NCBI GenBank assembly: GCA_022316685.1
Contig: JAKJHU010000030.1
Span: 11,669,360 to 11,733,359, forward strand
Direction: 5' to 3'
Source: Progne subis subis
Lineage: Eukaryota; Chordata; Aves; Passeriformes; Hirundinidae
Length of the DNA stretch: 64,000 bases
Below the pieces are notes generated by a model that worked only from the letters and a program-made list of their open reading frames with translations, did not search any database and was not told where the DNA came from. Of this stretch, positions 37,927-49,100 are shown piece after piece. The position numbers were made by a program, and so were the translations under genes. The stretch's first letter is position 1; the number at the start of each line of letters is the position of its first letter.

Positions 37927-38567
37927 TGTTGTACTTCATTAATTGGTTTGTTCTGTTTTCCCCCATGTTCCTTATGGTTTACCCCTGGAGTTTGCATCCT
38001 CCCCTATGCTTCCTTATAAGTGCATACCCCGCCTTCCTTTCCAGCACCTTCCCTGCCCATCATCTGAACCCTGCCCAGTACTCCCAAATCCTCCCCACCC
38101 ATTATTGTAATTCCTGCCCCTCTACCCAGAATGTTCCCTATTTGTCAATCCTCCTTTGAGGCTCTATTGGACTCAGGAATACAGTCCCTCCTACCTTGTG
38201 AATCTGTTGGTTCCCAAATTGTGTTCTCCTCCCTTTACTCCTCCCATGGTTGTTCCCCACCGGTTGTTGGTTTGTATCCACCCCTACCATCCCCCCCTTA
38301 GTTTATAATCCTCTGCACTTCTGTCTTTGCGGCTCTTCACCCTTGGATTCCCTTTTGCAATAAGCCTGCTGGATTTATCCTGGGAGAAAAGCCTCTTCTC
38401 ATCCTTCACATCTGTCCCAGCCAGCACCAAAGGAAGCAGGAGCTTGCAGCCTTGGCTCCTAAGGTTCGGTGTCTCCTGAGGTTTTGCCAAGGGAACTCCA
38501 CTCCCCACTCCTGCTGTTGCACAGCATCTGGAGGTAGCCAGAGTGACCCTAGCGAGATGTAACAACA
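37927..38567 (+). mobile_element. Solo LTR, probable ERVK (class II) type
   Basis: This 641-bp element starts TGTTGT and ends ACAACA, forming the short inverted termini and TG...CA ends of a retroviral LTR. It is flanked by an exact 6-bp duplication, GTGTTC. The orientation is inferred as plus: a TTTATAA box lies at about 38302, an AATAAG polyadenylation-like signal at 38359-38364 after TTGGATTCCCTTTTGC, then about 180 bp of presumed U5. The upstream U3 is pyrimidine-rich. No primer-binding site, internal gag/pol/env or second LTR follows; CR1 sequence resumes immediately. It is therefore a solo LTR left by recombination between the two LTRs of a former provirus. Class assignment rests on duplication length and general look, not on a database match. 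Confidence 0.9.
38302..38364 (+). promoter_or_regulatory. LTR TATA box and polyadenylation signal
   Basis: Within the solo LTR, TTTATAA at about 38302-38308 is followed about 50 bp later by AATAAG at 38359-38364, one base from the canonical AATAAA. This order and short spacing fit the U3/R/U5 arrangement of an LTR with a short R region. Activity today is unknown. Confidence 0.55.
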
Positions 38568-38573
38568 GTGTTC
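38568..38573. repeat. Target-site duplication, right copy (GTGTTC)
   Basis: Exact copy of 37921-37926, directly after the LTR end ACAACA. CR1 sequence continues with CTGGTTGTGCAG. Confidence 0.9.
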
Positions 38574-38805
38574 CTGGTTGTGCAGTCTGTAGCAGAGTTC
38601 ACCTGTCCTTGCTTTTCCTTTAATCCTGACCTGTATTTTCTCCTCATCCATTCCCAAATGGAGCTCCATGCACTCCAGCTGGTCATTGAGGGTGACATCC
38701 CTTCTTATCTCCCTTGCCTGCCCTTCCTAAGCAGCCTGTATCCCCCCATTCCTACCACAGGAGACATCCTACCATGTCTCCAGGTTGCCAATAAGGTCAA
38801 CATAC
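38568..38805 (-). mobile_element. CR1 LINE ORF2 fragment, endonuclease domain (part 1)
   Basis: The minus strand, read from about 38805 leftwards, gives the middle of the CR1 ORF2 apurinic-type endonuclease. The family pattern of a Thr-Trp-Trp-Asp region, a Gly-rich GGGVALYV stretch and MELCLGMDEE is represented here by MELHLGMDEEK at about 38637-38669, then VRIKGKARTG and CYRLHNQE just before the LTR breaks in. Across the LTR the sense continues at 37926 and below. Neither the N-terminus of the endonuclease nor ORF1 is present, so the element was 5'-truncated at about 38805. Confidence 0.92.
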
Positions 38806-40353
38806 GAACTCTTACATTACTTTAGCCTACATGGAAAAATAACAGACAATAATCACATCCAGTTGTAAAACAGCAAAATTAGATTAAAAAGGGAAATGAA
38901 TGATCAAAGATCTGAGAAACTGAAACTGTTCAGGAATATGCAAAAAGACTGCCCTGTTTTGAAGATCTTCTAATACCAGACACAATTAAAGTGAGGCAAA
39001 AGAGAAGATAAAAAAATAACTTGTCCAAACTTGTCTATACTTTCATTTGCTAAAAAACCTCTCCATAGTTTAAAAGTGAGGAGTTATAAGAAGTGATGGA
39101 ACAGAAGTAAGTTAGAGAAGATGATGGCTGGGTGAACTCATTCTGGGAGCATAAGAATATACATGGACCTGGCCTGGCTCTGTCAGGAGCATGTGACACA
39201 CTATACCAGGCAGCAAACACCAGAGTGCCTGTGAACAAAATTCTGTTTTAAAACACACTTGAAGAGACACCTTTTGAACATGCCTGAACAATCTCTGACT
39301 AAGGATGCTAATCTTGGCTTTAAACATTTTCTGAAATAAAGACAGTGAAGGATTCGAAACATACATAACTTGGAAATTACAGGAGTGGATGGAACAGAAA
39401 TGTGCTGCAGCAAAAGCAAATAAATATCAGAGACTAACTGAGCTTGGTAGGACAGGTCCTTAAAAAGAATTATACTGAAGATATCCATAATTTCCAAAGG
39501 GCCTATGTTAAATAGTCTCTATATATACGTTTATATATATGTCTCTTTCAGACATATATTAGAGATTCAAAACACGAATATACCAAATAAAAAATCTGCT
39601 GATATTTTGTATTTTGAGCTGTGAACGAACATATTTTTCCACAGCGTCTTAGAAACTTCTAGTAGGTGTTTTTTCTAAAATGAACAGGAAAGTATAAAAA
39701 TATCACCATTTACTGAATGATCCTTTTGGAGAACAGATGAGATCCATAGCAGTGATTTTATCTGCAGTGTAATTTATTTCCAATTGTATTTGAGTACATT
39801 AAGGAAGAGGATGACTTAACCAGAAAAATTATGGAAAGAAAATTAAAGCCAAGTTCTAGATGTGTAATAGCTTGTTTTCCAACAGCCTGCTTTTGAAGCA
39901 GATCAGCTTATGAAAATATTTAATATTCTTTAAGAGAGTAACTGAAAATGTTGTCAACACCTTCCATTCCTAGTTGATGGGTTTGAGATCAATGAGAAGA
40001 CCATTCAAATATTCATGGCAGAAGACAGTGGAGACAAGCTGGAGAACTATATGAAGCAACACAGGGGAAGTAGACTGTGGAAAGACAGAAAACAAATATG
40101 GCTATCTCCACAACAGGTCAGTGAGATGAACAGAAACTAGAAATACAAATGAGAAAAAGTGTTGAACTACTGCTCTAATATAGAGGGAAAACAATCCAGC
40201 TGTGAAGCAAAAATTTTTGTGTTCCAAAACACTTCATGAAAATAGGTAAGATTAATAATATGAATTTAAAAAAGCCTTACATAAATATCCGATGAGTCTC
40301 TTTCTGAGTTGTTTTTTATTCAGTTTTACTGCCCCTGACTATTAAAGGAAGGG
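38806..40353. other. AT-rich non-coding sequence
   Basis: No gene or transposon was recognised. Overlapping minus-strand frames around 39050-39497 (62-98 codons) have no recognisable domain. Short ATATAT-like tracts occur near 39520-39545. Confidence 0.6.
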
Positions 40354-40439
40354 AAAAAAACAAAAACAAAAACAAAAACAAAAACAAAAACAAAAACAAA
40401 AAAAACACCAAAAACAAACAAACAAACAAACAAACAAAC
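40354..40439. repeat. (AAAAAC)n then (AAAC)n compound repeat
   Basis: About seven AAAAAC units pass into a short A run and then about eight AAAC units. On the minus strand this gives a Phe/Leu/Val-rich frame (within 40316-40669) that is a repeat artefact and was not called. Confidence 0.93.
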
Positions 40440-40725
40440 CCACAAGGACAAGAAAAATACCAAAATACCCCAACCCTACCAAATCTTTCTGACTCTGCAC
40501 AGGCTGTTAGAGAATTGTATGTGCTCCCAGGTGAAGAGGAGATGCAACAGCAAAACCCCTGAGACCCACACAGCCCCTGGGACTGGCAGCAACACAAGGC
40601 AAAGAACAGACAGGGACTTTTTCCACATGGGCTCTGCAAGGTGAGGGGGAGGGAGGGGAGGGTGATCACTTTTGCCCTCTCAAAGTGTGTGCCAGGAGAT
40701 TAATTTGGTCCCCTGCTACTATTTA

Positions 40726-40851
40726 GTTCTGGAACCAAAAAAATGTGTTCACTTTTTCCTCTAATCCACTTGTGATTGAATATTGTCTGTTCTGGAACCA
40801 AAAAATTGTGTTCACTTTTTCCTCTAATCCACTTGTGATTAAATATTGTCT
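40726..40851. repeat. Tandem duplication of a 63-bp unit
   Basis: Two adjacent 63-bp copies, 40726-40788 and 40789-40851, both starting GTTCTGGAACC and ending AATATTGTCT. I count two differences between them (one A/T after the A run, one G/A in GATTRAAT). Because 63 is a multiple of three, a plus-strand frame (40745-40978) reads the same peptide segment twice; this is a consequence of the duplication and not evidence for a gene. Confidence 0.95.
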
Positions 40852-41396
40852 TCTAAAATCCCAGTTTTTCAGTATTGTCTACAAATACATAAATGCAGTA
40901 GCCCAGTCAAGAAGAAAAAACTTAAAGGTGTGTCAGGAAAATGCAGGATATGAAAACCAAAGCTTTTGGATGAAGTGAGATAAATGCCAAGGTGAAGAAA
41001 GAAGAAGATAAAAAAGAAAAGCAGGTGAAGCATAAAAAAATGACTCCTTAGGAGGGGAACATAATATTTTGTTTATTTGAAAGACTGTTTTTAAAGGGCT
41101 GGTGAAAGAAAGAGATCAAAATTTTGGGGAAATTTTTTATTAGCTAAGACTAATTTTATGCTGAGGTTTTGTACATTTAGATATGTCTAAAAAATTGCAG
41201 CTCTATATAAAAGTATGTAATAAGTATAACTAAATAAAAGGTAGCTAACTGTAAATAAAGTGTCTGTGAATACGTAAACATTGAGAGTAATTTTTGGAAA
41301 TCCAAAGTCTATCTGTATGCAGTTTACTGTGATATAGCAATGTAAAATGTGTAAAATAATTGAAAATATGAACTTATATCCTAGAGTCATGTTTTA
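40852..41396. other. AT-rich non-coding sequence
   Basis: I see nothing here beyond purine-rich stretches at about 40995-41030. No gene or repeat family was recognised. Confidence 0.65.
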
Positions 41397-41830
41397 AGAT
41401 TATAGAATTAAAGAATCTTTGATTCTGGTTAAGTATTTCAGGGGATCACTTAATTTAACATCCCTGCTCAGCGTAGAGCAAGGGTGCTCATGGAACATCC
41501 CCAGATGGTTTCTGAATACCTTCACAATCTCTCTGGACATAAATATTATATTATGTTCATGTGTCCAATGCCCACACAGAAAAAGCTTTTTCTTTCATTT
41601 AAATATAGTTTCTTGGGATTTTCAGCTGTGCCAAATTACCTCTTGTCCTGTCACTGTGCATCACTGGAAAGAGCTTGGCTCCACCTTCAGCCCACCTCCA
41701 TTTCCTGTTAGGTCTTTATACACATTGGTAAGATACCCTGAGCCTTCTTTTCTCAGTGCTGTACAGTCTCAGCTCCTTAACTTTCTCTCCATATGACACG
41801 TTCCCATCCATTGCTCACCCTTGTGCATCA
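41397..41830 (-). mobile_element. Old CR1 LINE, 3' end fragment
   Basis: The plus strand begins with a worn reverse complement of the CR1 3' octamers (ATAGAATTAAAGAATC) followed by GATCACTTAATTTAACATCC, corresponding to the family's GATGATCTAGTCCAACCCC reverse arrangement. Further right come AAATTACCTCTTGTCCTGTC and CACTGGAAAGAGCTTGGCTCC, then TACCCTGAGCCTTCTTTTCTC and ACAGTCTCAGCTCCTTAAC. All match, in order and spacing, the reverse complement of a CR1 3' region. Divergence is higher than in the 32872-33291 copy, so it is older. The right edge near 41830 is approximate. Confidence 0.85.
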
Positions 41831-41984
41831 CAAATATAAGTATGATTTGACTTCTGCTGAAGCGAAGTTAGACCAAAGCTTCATCCTTTCCAAATACAGT
41901 CATGTCTTCCTCGAAGCAAATCATGTCTTCCTCCAATACTCTTTGTATGACCTTACGCTGTCATCAATCACACCGCTCCTGGGG

Positions 41985-42037
41985 AAAAAACAAAACAAAA
42001 CATAACAAAACAAAACAAAACAAAACAAAACAAAACA
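41985..42037. repeat. (AAAAC)n pentanucleotide repeat
   Basis: About ten AAAAC units, one of them changed to ATAAC near 42003. Plus-strand frames across it read repeated K-T-K-Q-N residues and were not called. Confidence 0.92.
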
Positions 42038-42225
42038 GGGTTCTTCTCAGTGGAGTGTTTTACATCAGAGAGCAGTCATATTCTGTTGTCTTTCATCATC
42101 TTTCAGATTGTGACGACCAATTTCTATAAGAAAATTTTAGTGACATGGATTGACTGATGTAATGGAAGAGATTCTTCCATGTTTAATGCAGATGCAATTG
42201 GGGGTTTTAGTTTTGATTTTTTTAA

Positions 42226-42244
42226 TTTTTTTTTTTTTTTTTTT
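42226..42244. repeat. Poly(T) run, 19 bases
   Basis: Uninterrupted T run preceded by ATTTTTTTAA. Homopolymer only. Confidence 0.8.
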
Positions 42245-42832
42245 ACTGTCTTAATCAATAGTAAAGAAATAGAAGAATTCAGAGGTAAGTGGGCACATGG
42301 AGAAAGTTCATTACATCTCCACGATTTGTTTTGTGAATGCTCACATCTAATGCATTCCTATATAGTGGCTGATCAACATGAGGGCTGGATTCAGCTTCAC
42401 CTGCACTGAGGGCAGCCTTGCTGTGGGAAATACATCATGGGTGGTGTATCTGGAGGGCCCTCCAGGCCAAATAGGCTCCAGGGAACCAAAGTTGTAGATG
42501 ACTTATCCAATCACTGATTCATGGATGTGACAGCAGAACCACCATGGTCTTATGCAGCATGAGTAAGAAAGACTTGCTCTGAGAATATTCAGCACTGCAA
42601 GCTCCACAGAGGACTGAAATACAAAGATATTTCTTCTCTGAGCTTCAAAAAGGTTCTGATAGGAGATAAGCAATCACCAGGAGCACAATTACACTTAATT
42701 ACAGCATTCCCACCTGAAACTGTATATGCCAAAGGCATTTGAGATGTCTCCATACATTAGACAAGGTTTCCCAAAAAACAGTATGTAGGTATAAGGCTCC
42801 TGATACATTGCTTAACAGAACTCCAGGCATGC

Positions 42833-43160
42833 AAAGAGACTTCCTTGTGAGGGGAAGAGGAGGGGCAGGCACTGATCTCTTCTCTGGCGGGTGACCAGTG
42901 GCAGGACCCCACAGAATGGCCAGAAGCTGTGTCAGCAGAGGCATAGGTTGAATATTAAGAAAAGGCTCCTCACCCAGAGGGTGGCTGGGCACTGGAATAG
43001 CTCCCCAGTCACAGCACCAAGACTGACACAGCTTAAGAAGCATTTGGACAATGCTCTCAGGCACGTGGTGTGACTCTTGGGGATGGTGCTGTGCATGGAG
43101 TTGGACTTGATGATCCTTGCTGTACCTTCTAGCTAAGCATATTCTGTGATTCTGTGTTTC
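42833..43160 (+). mobile_element. CR1 LINE, 3' end with terminal octamers
   Basis: The plus strand follows a CR1 3' region in order: TGTGAGGGGAAGAGGAGG near 42846, GGCACTGATCTCTTCTCTGG, a GGTTGAATATTAAGAAAAGG stretch, CTCACCCAGAGGGTGG and GGGCACTGGAATAGC. These are followed by AAGCATTTGGACAATGCTCT, GGAGTTGGACTTGATGATCC and the terminal ATTCTGTGATTCTGTG at 43141-43156. The 3' octamers are the diagnostic end of CR1. The piece belongs to a different CR1 subfamily from the copy at 32872, judging by the 'TTTGGACAATGCTCTCAG' segment. It is 5'-truncated at about 42833 and non-coding. Confidence 0.93.
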
Positions 43161-46100
43161 TGAATATTTTTTTTTGAAATATTATTATTATTGTCCAAAA
43201 CTAATCTGCAAAATGAGGATAACAGTAGGCTACATCCCAGCAACTAAATACAAATCTCTGAATAACATCCTGCTTTCAGGGCCAGAGTGACTGTATTTCA
43301 GAGTGATAGTACAGGGCACAGTCTGCCTCCTTAGTGGAAGTCTGCTTAGAACATTCACAAAATCCTGGCATTGGAGCTAAGATCAGCTTATGCACAAGAG
43401 AATTGCTTGGGCCAATCTCTAAATGCTGCAACACTGACCACTTAAATCTGGATGGGGAAAATGGCAAATAGACATCCAAAACATTGCTCCCAGTCTTTCT
43501 CTCCCTCCCTCCTCAAGACTATGAGAGAAATTTTGCTGAGAAATGTCATGTGGGACATAGAACTTCTTTAATTAAAGATGACAATTCAGGTGAGGCAGAA
43601 TGGGATATTATATTGCCCAGCTTGCCATTTATAATCTTGAGTAGGTCAGTCAAAATCAGAGCTGGGTACTCTAGAATCCTGGGATGGATTTTTTTTCAAT
43701 ATTTAGTATTGGATTGAAGAGTGGGTTTTAAGTAACATTTTCTTTATTAGATTTTACCTTTCATATTAATTCCCATCAGTTGCAGTGACAGTTGCATGCA
43801 AAAGCACATTTGATCAGCTACAGACTTCCTCATTGCTGAGGTAAGCCAGAAAAACCCTCCTGACTGCAGCAGAAATGTTAGCAATAATCCTAGAGAAATC
43901 ATGTGTTGCCAGGACTTAATGGCTGGCTCTCTGATTAACAACCTGAGGTAAACAGAGGGCAGTTAATAACGTAAACCACTGTGGATTCTAACATCAATAA
44001 TGCCATGAAATGACCAACATTCAAACGGTTATTGCTGATACAAAGTATATTCAACAACTTATAAAAGCAATGTTATATATTTAAAGGAAGAAGGATAGGC
44101 TGGATACAACGTCAGTTGTTCCATGCCATGAACAACCCCATTTTTCCTTCCAGAATATAGCTCTTTTGGTTATGTTTACAATTTTACTTTTGGATCGATG
44201 CAAACTTCATAGGGCAGGATTCTTTCTCTGCTTCTCTCAAAGCAGTGAGAAATGCCAGCACAGTCAATACACAGAATTGCCTGGCTCAGCACCAGAAGAG
44301 ATAGTGCTAATCAAAGTAACAGCAGCAGAACTTGAACCAGCCCTTAGAAGGAGAAGGTATTACAGACTAATTCATTAATCTGTTAAGCCTCTGTGTCAGC
44401 GAGAAGTATTCTCTTTAGCAGAGTGTCCTTAATAGGATATATCAGGCTCTGACCTGAGGCAGATCAGTTTTTAAGTCCAGCAAAAACTCCTGGGACAGGG
44501 ATCTGAAATGTAATTAAAAAGTATTTGCTACAAAAATAGGCATCTGGGCATCATCTAAGCGATCTCTACTGCTGAATGAGCTACAATTGAGCTATGTCTC
44601 AGCAACTGCAAAATATGCCAATTTTTTTCATTTGGATAAACGATCACTAGAAAAATAGAAAAATAAAAATTATATAACAGCAATTTACTACTATTATTAG
44701 ACACACACCAGATACATTGTGCAGCCTCTGCTAATAATCATGAAGCTCATCTCCCCATATCCAAAGCAGGAGCAATGACGCTGGGAAGCAGTATGTTCTG
44801 GGTAGTACACTCAGGGGTGGGACACTCTGCAAGGCACAGGGCAGTTAACCCATACAGGAAAGTCCCTAGTTTTATAATCCAGTAATATTAGTAAGATTCC
44901 TCAAATGCCAAAGAATTCAAATTGACTGAAAAACAATCAGATTTCACAGAGGAGCCAAGAAGAAATAGGCATTTTGTCTCCCAGTCCTCACATTCCAAGA
45001 TAGAAAAGCACAGACTGCAAAGCCAAAATTTTGCCTCAGTGTCAAGTATAATAGCTCTGATGAGAATTTAAAGGAAAAGCTGGGGGGGTTCATTACTTTA
45101 TTTTAGTTCTGCTTATAAGCCATGAGAACCTCTAGAAAGATGGATGAAACTTTGCTCATGATTTTGAGATAAACAAAAGAACCCCTGCCTCTGTCTGACA
45201 CCAGTGATGGAAAGTTTACACAAAAGGATTTTGTTCCATGAAGCTTTCAATTACAAACATTCCCCCCCAATCCCACCAAAACAAACAAAAAAAAAAGGAT
45301 TATCTTGTGGAATCTGGAAAACAAATTTGCATATGGTTGAAAGAGGAGAATAACAACTACTAGTCCAAACTGCACTCAGCAACTAGAAAAACATTGTTTT
45401 CCAAATTTTGCTGTAGTAGAAAAAAGAGAAATTACTGGGATGGCTGTAGCAGGAATAGGGACAGCAAACTCTTCTTACAAACAGAAGCTACCATTGGTTG
45501 ATTATTATGGGGGTTTTATTGTAGTGTTGTTTGGGTTTTTTTCCAAGGCGTTTGAATTGAAAAATGGGGTGAAAGAAAAAAGAACTGTTTTCCACATAGG
45601 AACTTTCAATGAGAAAACGGAACATTTATGTTTCCAATGACATTTTTTTTAAAAAAACAAAATTTAAACAAATTAATGTTTTCTTTCATACTGAAAGAGG
45701 AGGAGCATAATTTCTCAAGCAGCTCTACTGACAATGAAATTCTTCAGGATTTCACAACATCACAACTTCCTGCTGTGTTTCCTCCAACTCCAGAGAAAAA
45801 CAAATGCAAAGATTTGCAAAGCACTCACATAATGTCAGGAGTATGATTTATTCTACTCTGCATGATTTAGAGTACCATGTTTATTCCAAGCTGGTAGCAC
45901 ATCTGCAATGGCATTACATGACTTTTCTCAATAACAGAAAACAGTGGCAGGAAGCAATTATAAAGAAAGGCCCACTAATATAAGTCATCTAGCCTTTAAA
46001 ACTAGGAGGCATTAGTTCCTATATAAAAGTTAAATCAAATCATGCGGATCATGTAATTACTGCAATCACTCATTTTTCAAATCTTGTTAGGTATAGAGAT

Positions 46101-49100
46101 TATTGATACTTGCTAGGCAAACAGCAGGGATGCAACAGCAGTGGCTGCTTCACATTGTTTGCCAGATTCAGAACTGAGCCAAACATTACCCCTTTCCACT
46201 TACCACCATTTACCTGATTAATCTGAACCTAACCAGCTCTTCTTTCCACCAAGAACGGTTAAAGAGAAAACAAAATGTGCTCACTCAAAAAATGTGCCTT
46301 CCTGAGCTTCTTTCAGCTCCTGTTGCCAAGGAAACTTGAAATTCCTCTCAGATAATACCCTGAACTGCTTAAGCCAGCCAGGCTTCAACCTGGTATCAGG
46401 AAAGGGAACAAAGATTGAAAACAAACAAGACAACACAGTTGTGCTTGTTGTGAGGAGAAAGAAAAATAAACTACAGGATAAAGCCACTGCTAGAATAGAA
46501 TATATTTCATTTAGGTCAAATCAAGGCTTTTCAATCTCTCTCTATTTTTCCTCCAATGGAGGAACCCGTTACTTCAGACAAATGGAAGAGAGAATAAATG
46601 TCTTGTTTTAGTTATGGAGTTGATGGTGTTACAAATCATCTGTCTTTTGGAAAGCTGCCTATTAGTGTTCTCTGATCCTTCATGAAAAGGAAGCTGATTA
46701 AAATTATTAACAAAATTATCTTCCACTTTTTGTTTTGAAGTGTGATCCTAGCTCAGAAAGGAACAATATCAGTAATTATCACTGGCTTAATCAGATGCCT
46801 TTTGTACAGTTTTCTCTCTTCCTCTTCCCTCCTCTCTTTCCCATTTTCTTTTCTGCTTTGTCTGATTCTAAATCTCAATGGTTTCATTAAATGTTTAGGG
46901 ACAAATTTTGGCACTCTTCAAAGCTGGCAAGAAAACAGGCATATATTAATGTTGCAAAAGCATCTTTATTACAAGCCCAGGTCCTGGCCAGCCCAGACCC
47001 TGCATACTTCATATCCCTCCTCCACAGCATCATTCCCTGAAGGGGTCATTTGTTCCAGAAGCAAGAGTTTATGCATGGGTTGGGGCGTTGAGAGCCTTGT
47101 GTGCGCATTGTTTATAGACTGTGATGATCTGATCTTCAGGACCCACCCTTTCTATCCTCATCATCATTGTATGGAAGCACTCCACTACCCTGGAATGCAG
47201 CTCAGTGGACACACCACAGCCACATGAAACACTATACCTGAGCTGAGCTTTCAGTCTCAGGAGGAGGATGGCCAAGGTAGTCAAATGCCTGAGATCAGAC
47301 CCCTGGCTCTTGCAATGGACAGGAGGAAGAGTTCTGTTCATCAAAGGTGTCTCCCAAGTGCTCTCATACCAACTTAAATGAGGTTTGCACCATATATTTC
47401 AAAGGACTCTATCTGATGCAATATGAGACCAAATAAAGTCAATCCAGTTCTCAAATCAATAGGAGAAACCTTTTGAACTGATCCCTTTTTGTCGAGCTTA
47501 CAGCCAGAGTCTGCAAAGCATGGGGTGATTACAAGATGGAAAGTATTCAAGGAAAATTAGCTTCTACTTTGAATAATAATTAAATATGAACGAACAAGTA
47601 TATGAAAATATGTTTAAAAATACACTTTTTTATAGGCCTCTCTATGATCCTGTAGTAGTGTGGCAGAGGACTTCTGAGGAGCTAGAAAATGAGGGGTGAA
47701 TCACAGTCAGTTTGGAAGGGACGCTGTATGACGGCCAGGAACTGAGTGGAAGAACGGCTGAGGCTTTCCCAGCTGTCTTAAATAGTCCTTTGGATTGTTG
47801 AAGCTGCAGTCCAGGCTTGGCATTTTACACCCTTGCTTTAATGTTATTTAAATAAATATAGAAAGTTTTTTTTCCCCTCTGTAAGTTTCCTTAAGGTTTT
47901 TTAGATAGAAGATAAGAGGAAAATGAGCAAGAATGTGAAAGAAACTGTGTCAGAGAAGTGTGTGAGAGTTGGCAAGAAAACTTTGGCGCTATTGTGATTG
48001 ACCAGCTAAGAGCGCAGCAAGAGCCAAACAGTCGTCTCTGTGGATTATTTCTGCACAGGGTATATGTGAGATTGTGCTTATGGAATTTTTGCCTGATCCT
48101 TCCATTGGGAAGATGGGATTTGCTCTCCACGTGGATAGGGAGGAAAGTTCATATGTCCAAACCTTCACTTCGTGGCAAACTTGTGTAGAGCCAGAGCTGC
48201 CTATGCATTTTTAAATACATCATGGCTAATGGAAAAGTCCATCTGTATGAGAAACAAAAGTACATTTTAAACACTCAATTTTTAGAAGACTTTGAAGTAC
48301 TGGAAGTGAACTGTCCATTTAACATACCTTTTAGACTGAGGTGGAGGTGTCCTATCTATGCAAAAATACCAAATCTGCCCATGCAAAAATATTAAGTGTC
48401 AGTTAAATATATCTATAATAAAATACATTCCCCCTTTTTAACATGTTTTTCTACATGCAAAACTATTGAGAAATTCAAAAGGGAAAAGATAGAGTAAGAG
48501 AGCTCGATTTCTCTCTGTTTCAGAACCACATGATAACAATTCTGGTGCCCTGCATGCTGCAGCTTATGAGACCTGTTAGGCTGTGTTTGATAAGAATGCT
48601 CAGAAAGCACTCACAGTGATACCAAACTCATCTTATCTTCTCTGCCATATTTTGAAGCTTTCACTTCTCCAAGATGTATAGAAGCTATAAGTTACGAACA
48701 AACTCCCATGCAAAGACTTCCTTGTGTGACTTTTAGACAAATCTGGAGATGGAAAGAAGCACTACAAAAAACTCATTCTGATTTTATTGAGAAAGAGGAT
48801 CAGTGAGTCCCTCAGCCTTTCTTCCTTACAGTCTTTTATGTCCACAGGATGGAGAGAGGAGTACTGTGCCCTTACTCTCTGCCCCTAGTCTTTTGTTTTC
48901 ATTGTCTTTCACTGTGGATAAATCTTTGGGATTTTAAACTCTTTTTTGTCTTTTTGATGCTCTGAATAATTCCATTATTTGAAATAACTTCCTAAATGGA
49001 AAATTGCATACATTTTCCATTTGGAAACAGTTTATTTCTTCCCTAGTGATTACAAAACAGAATAGTTTTAAAACTAGCAAACTTTGTTTCAATAGCCTCT

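Noticed and set aside
36705..38805. Opposite-facing CR1 pieces read as one twin-primed, inverted insertion
   Set aside because: Twin priming places the inverted 5' part before the forward 3' part. Here the order is the reverse, and the two pieces differ in decay, so separate insertions are more likely.
42699..43064. Minus-strand open frame of 121 codons
   Set aside because: It is antisense to the plus-strand CR1 at 42833-43160 and so a shadow of the transposon.
46742..47227. Plus-strand open frame of 161 codons with a hydrophobic, serine/leucine-rich start
   Set aside because: It starts at GTG, which is not a normal vertebrate start. The hydrophobic part comes from a pyrimidine-rich stretch (TCTTCCTCTTCCCTCC). 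The first ATG leaves about 92 codons without similarity to any family I know.
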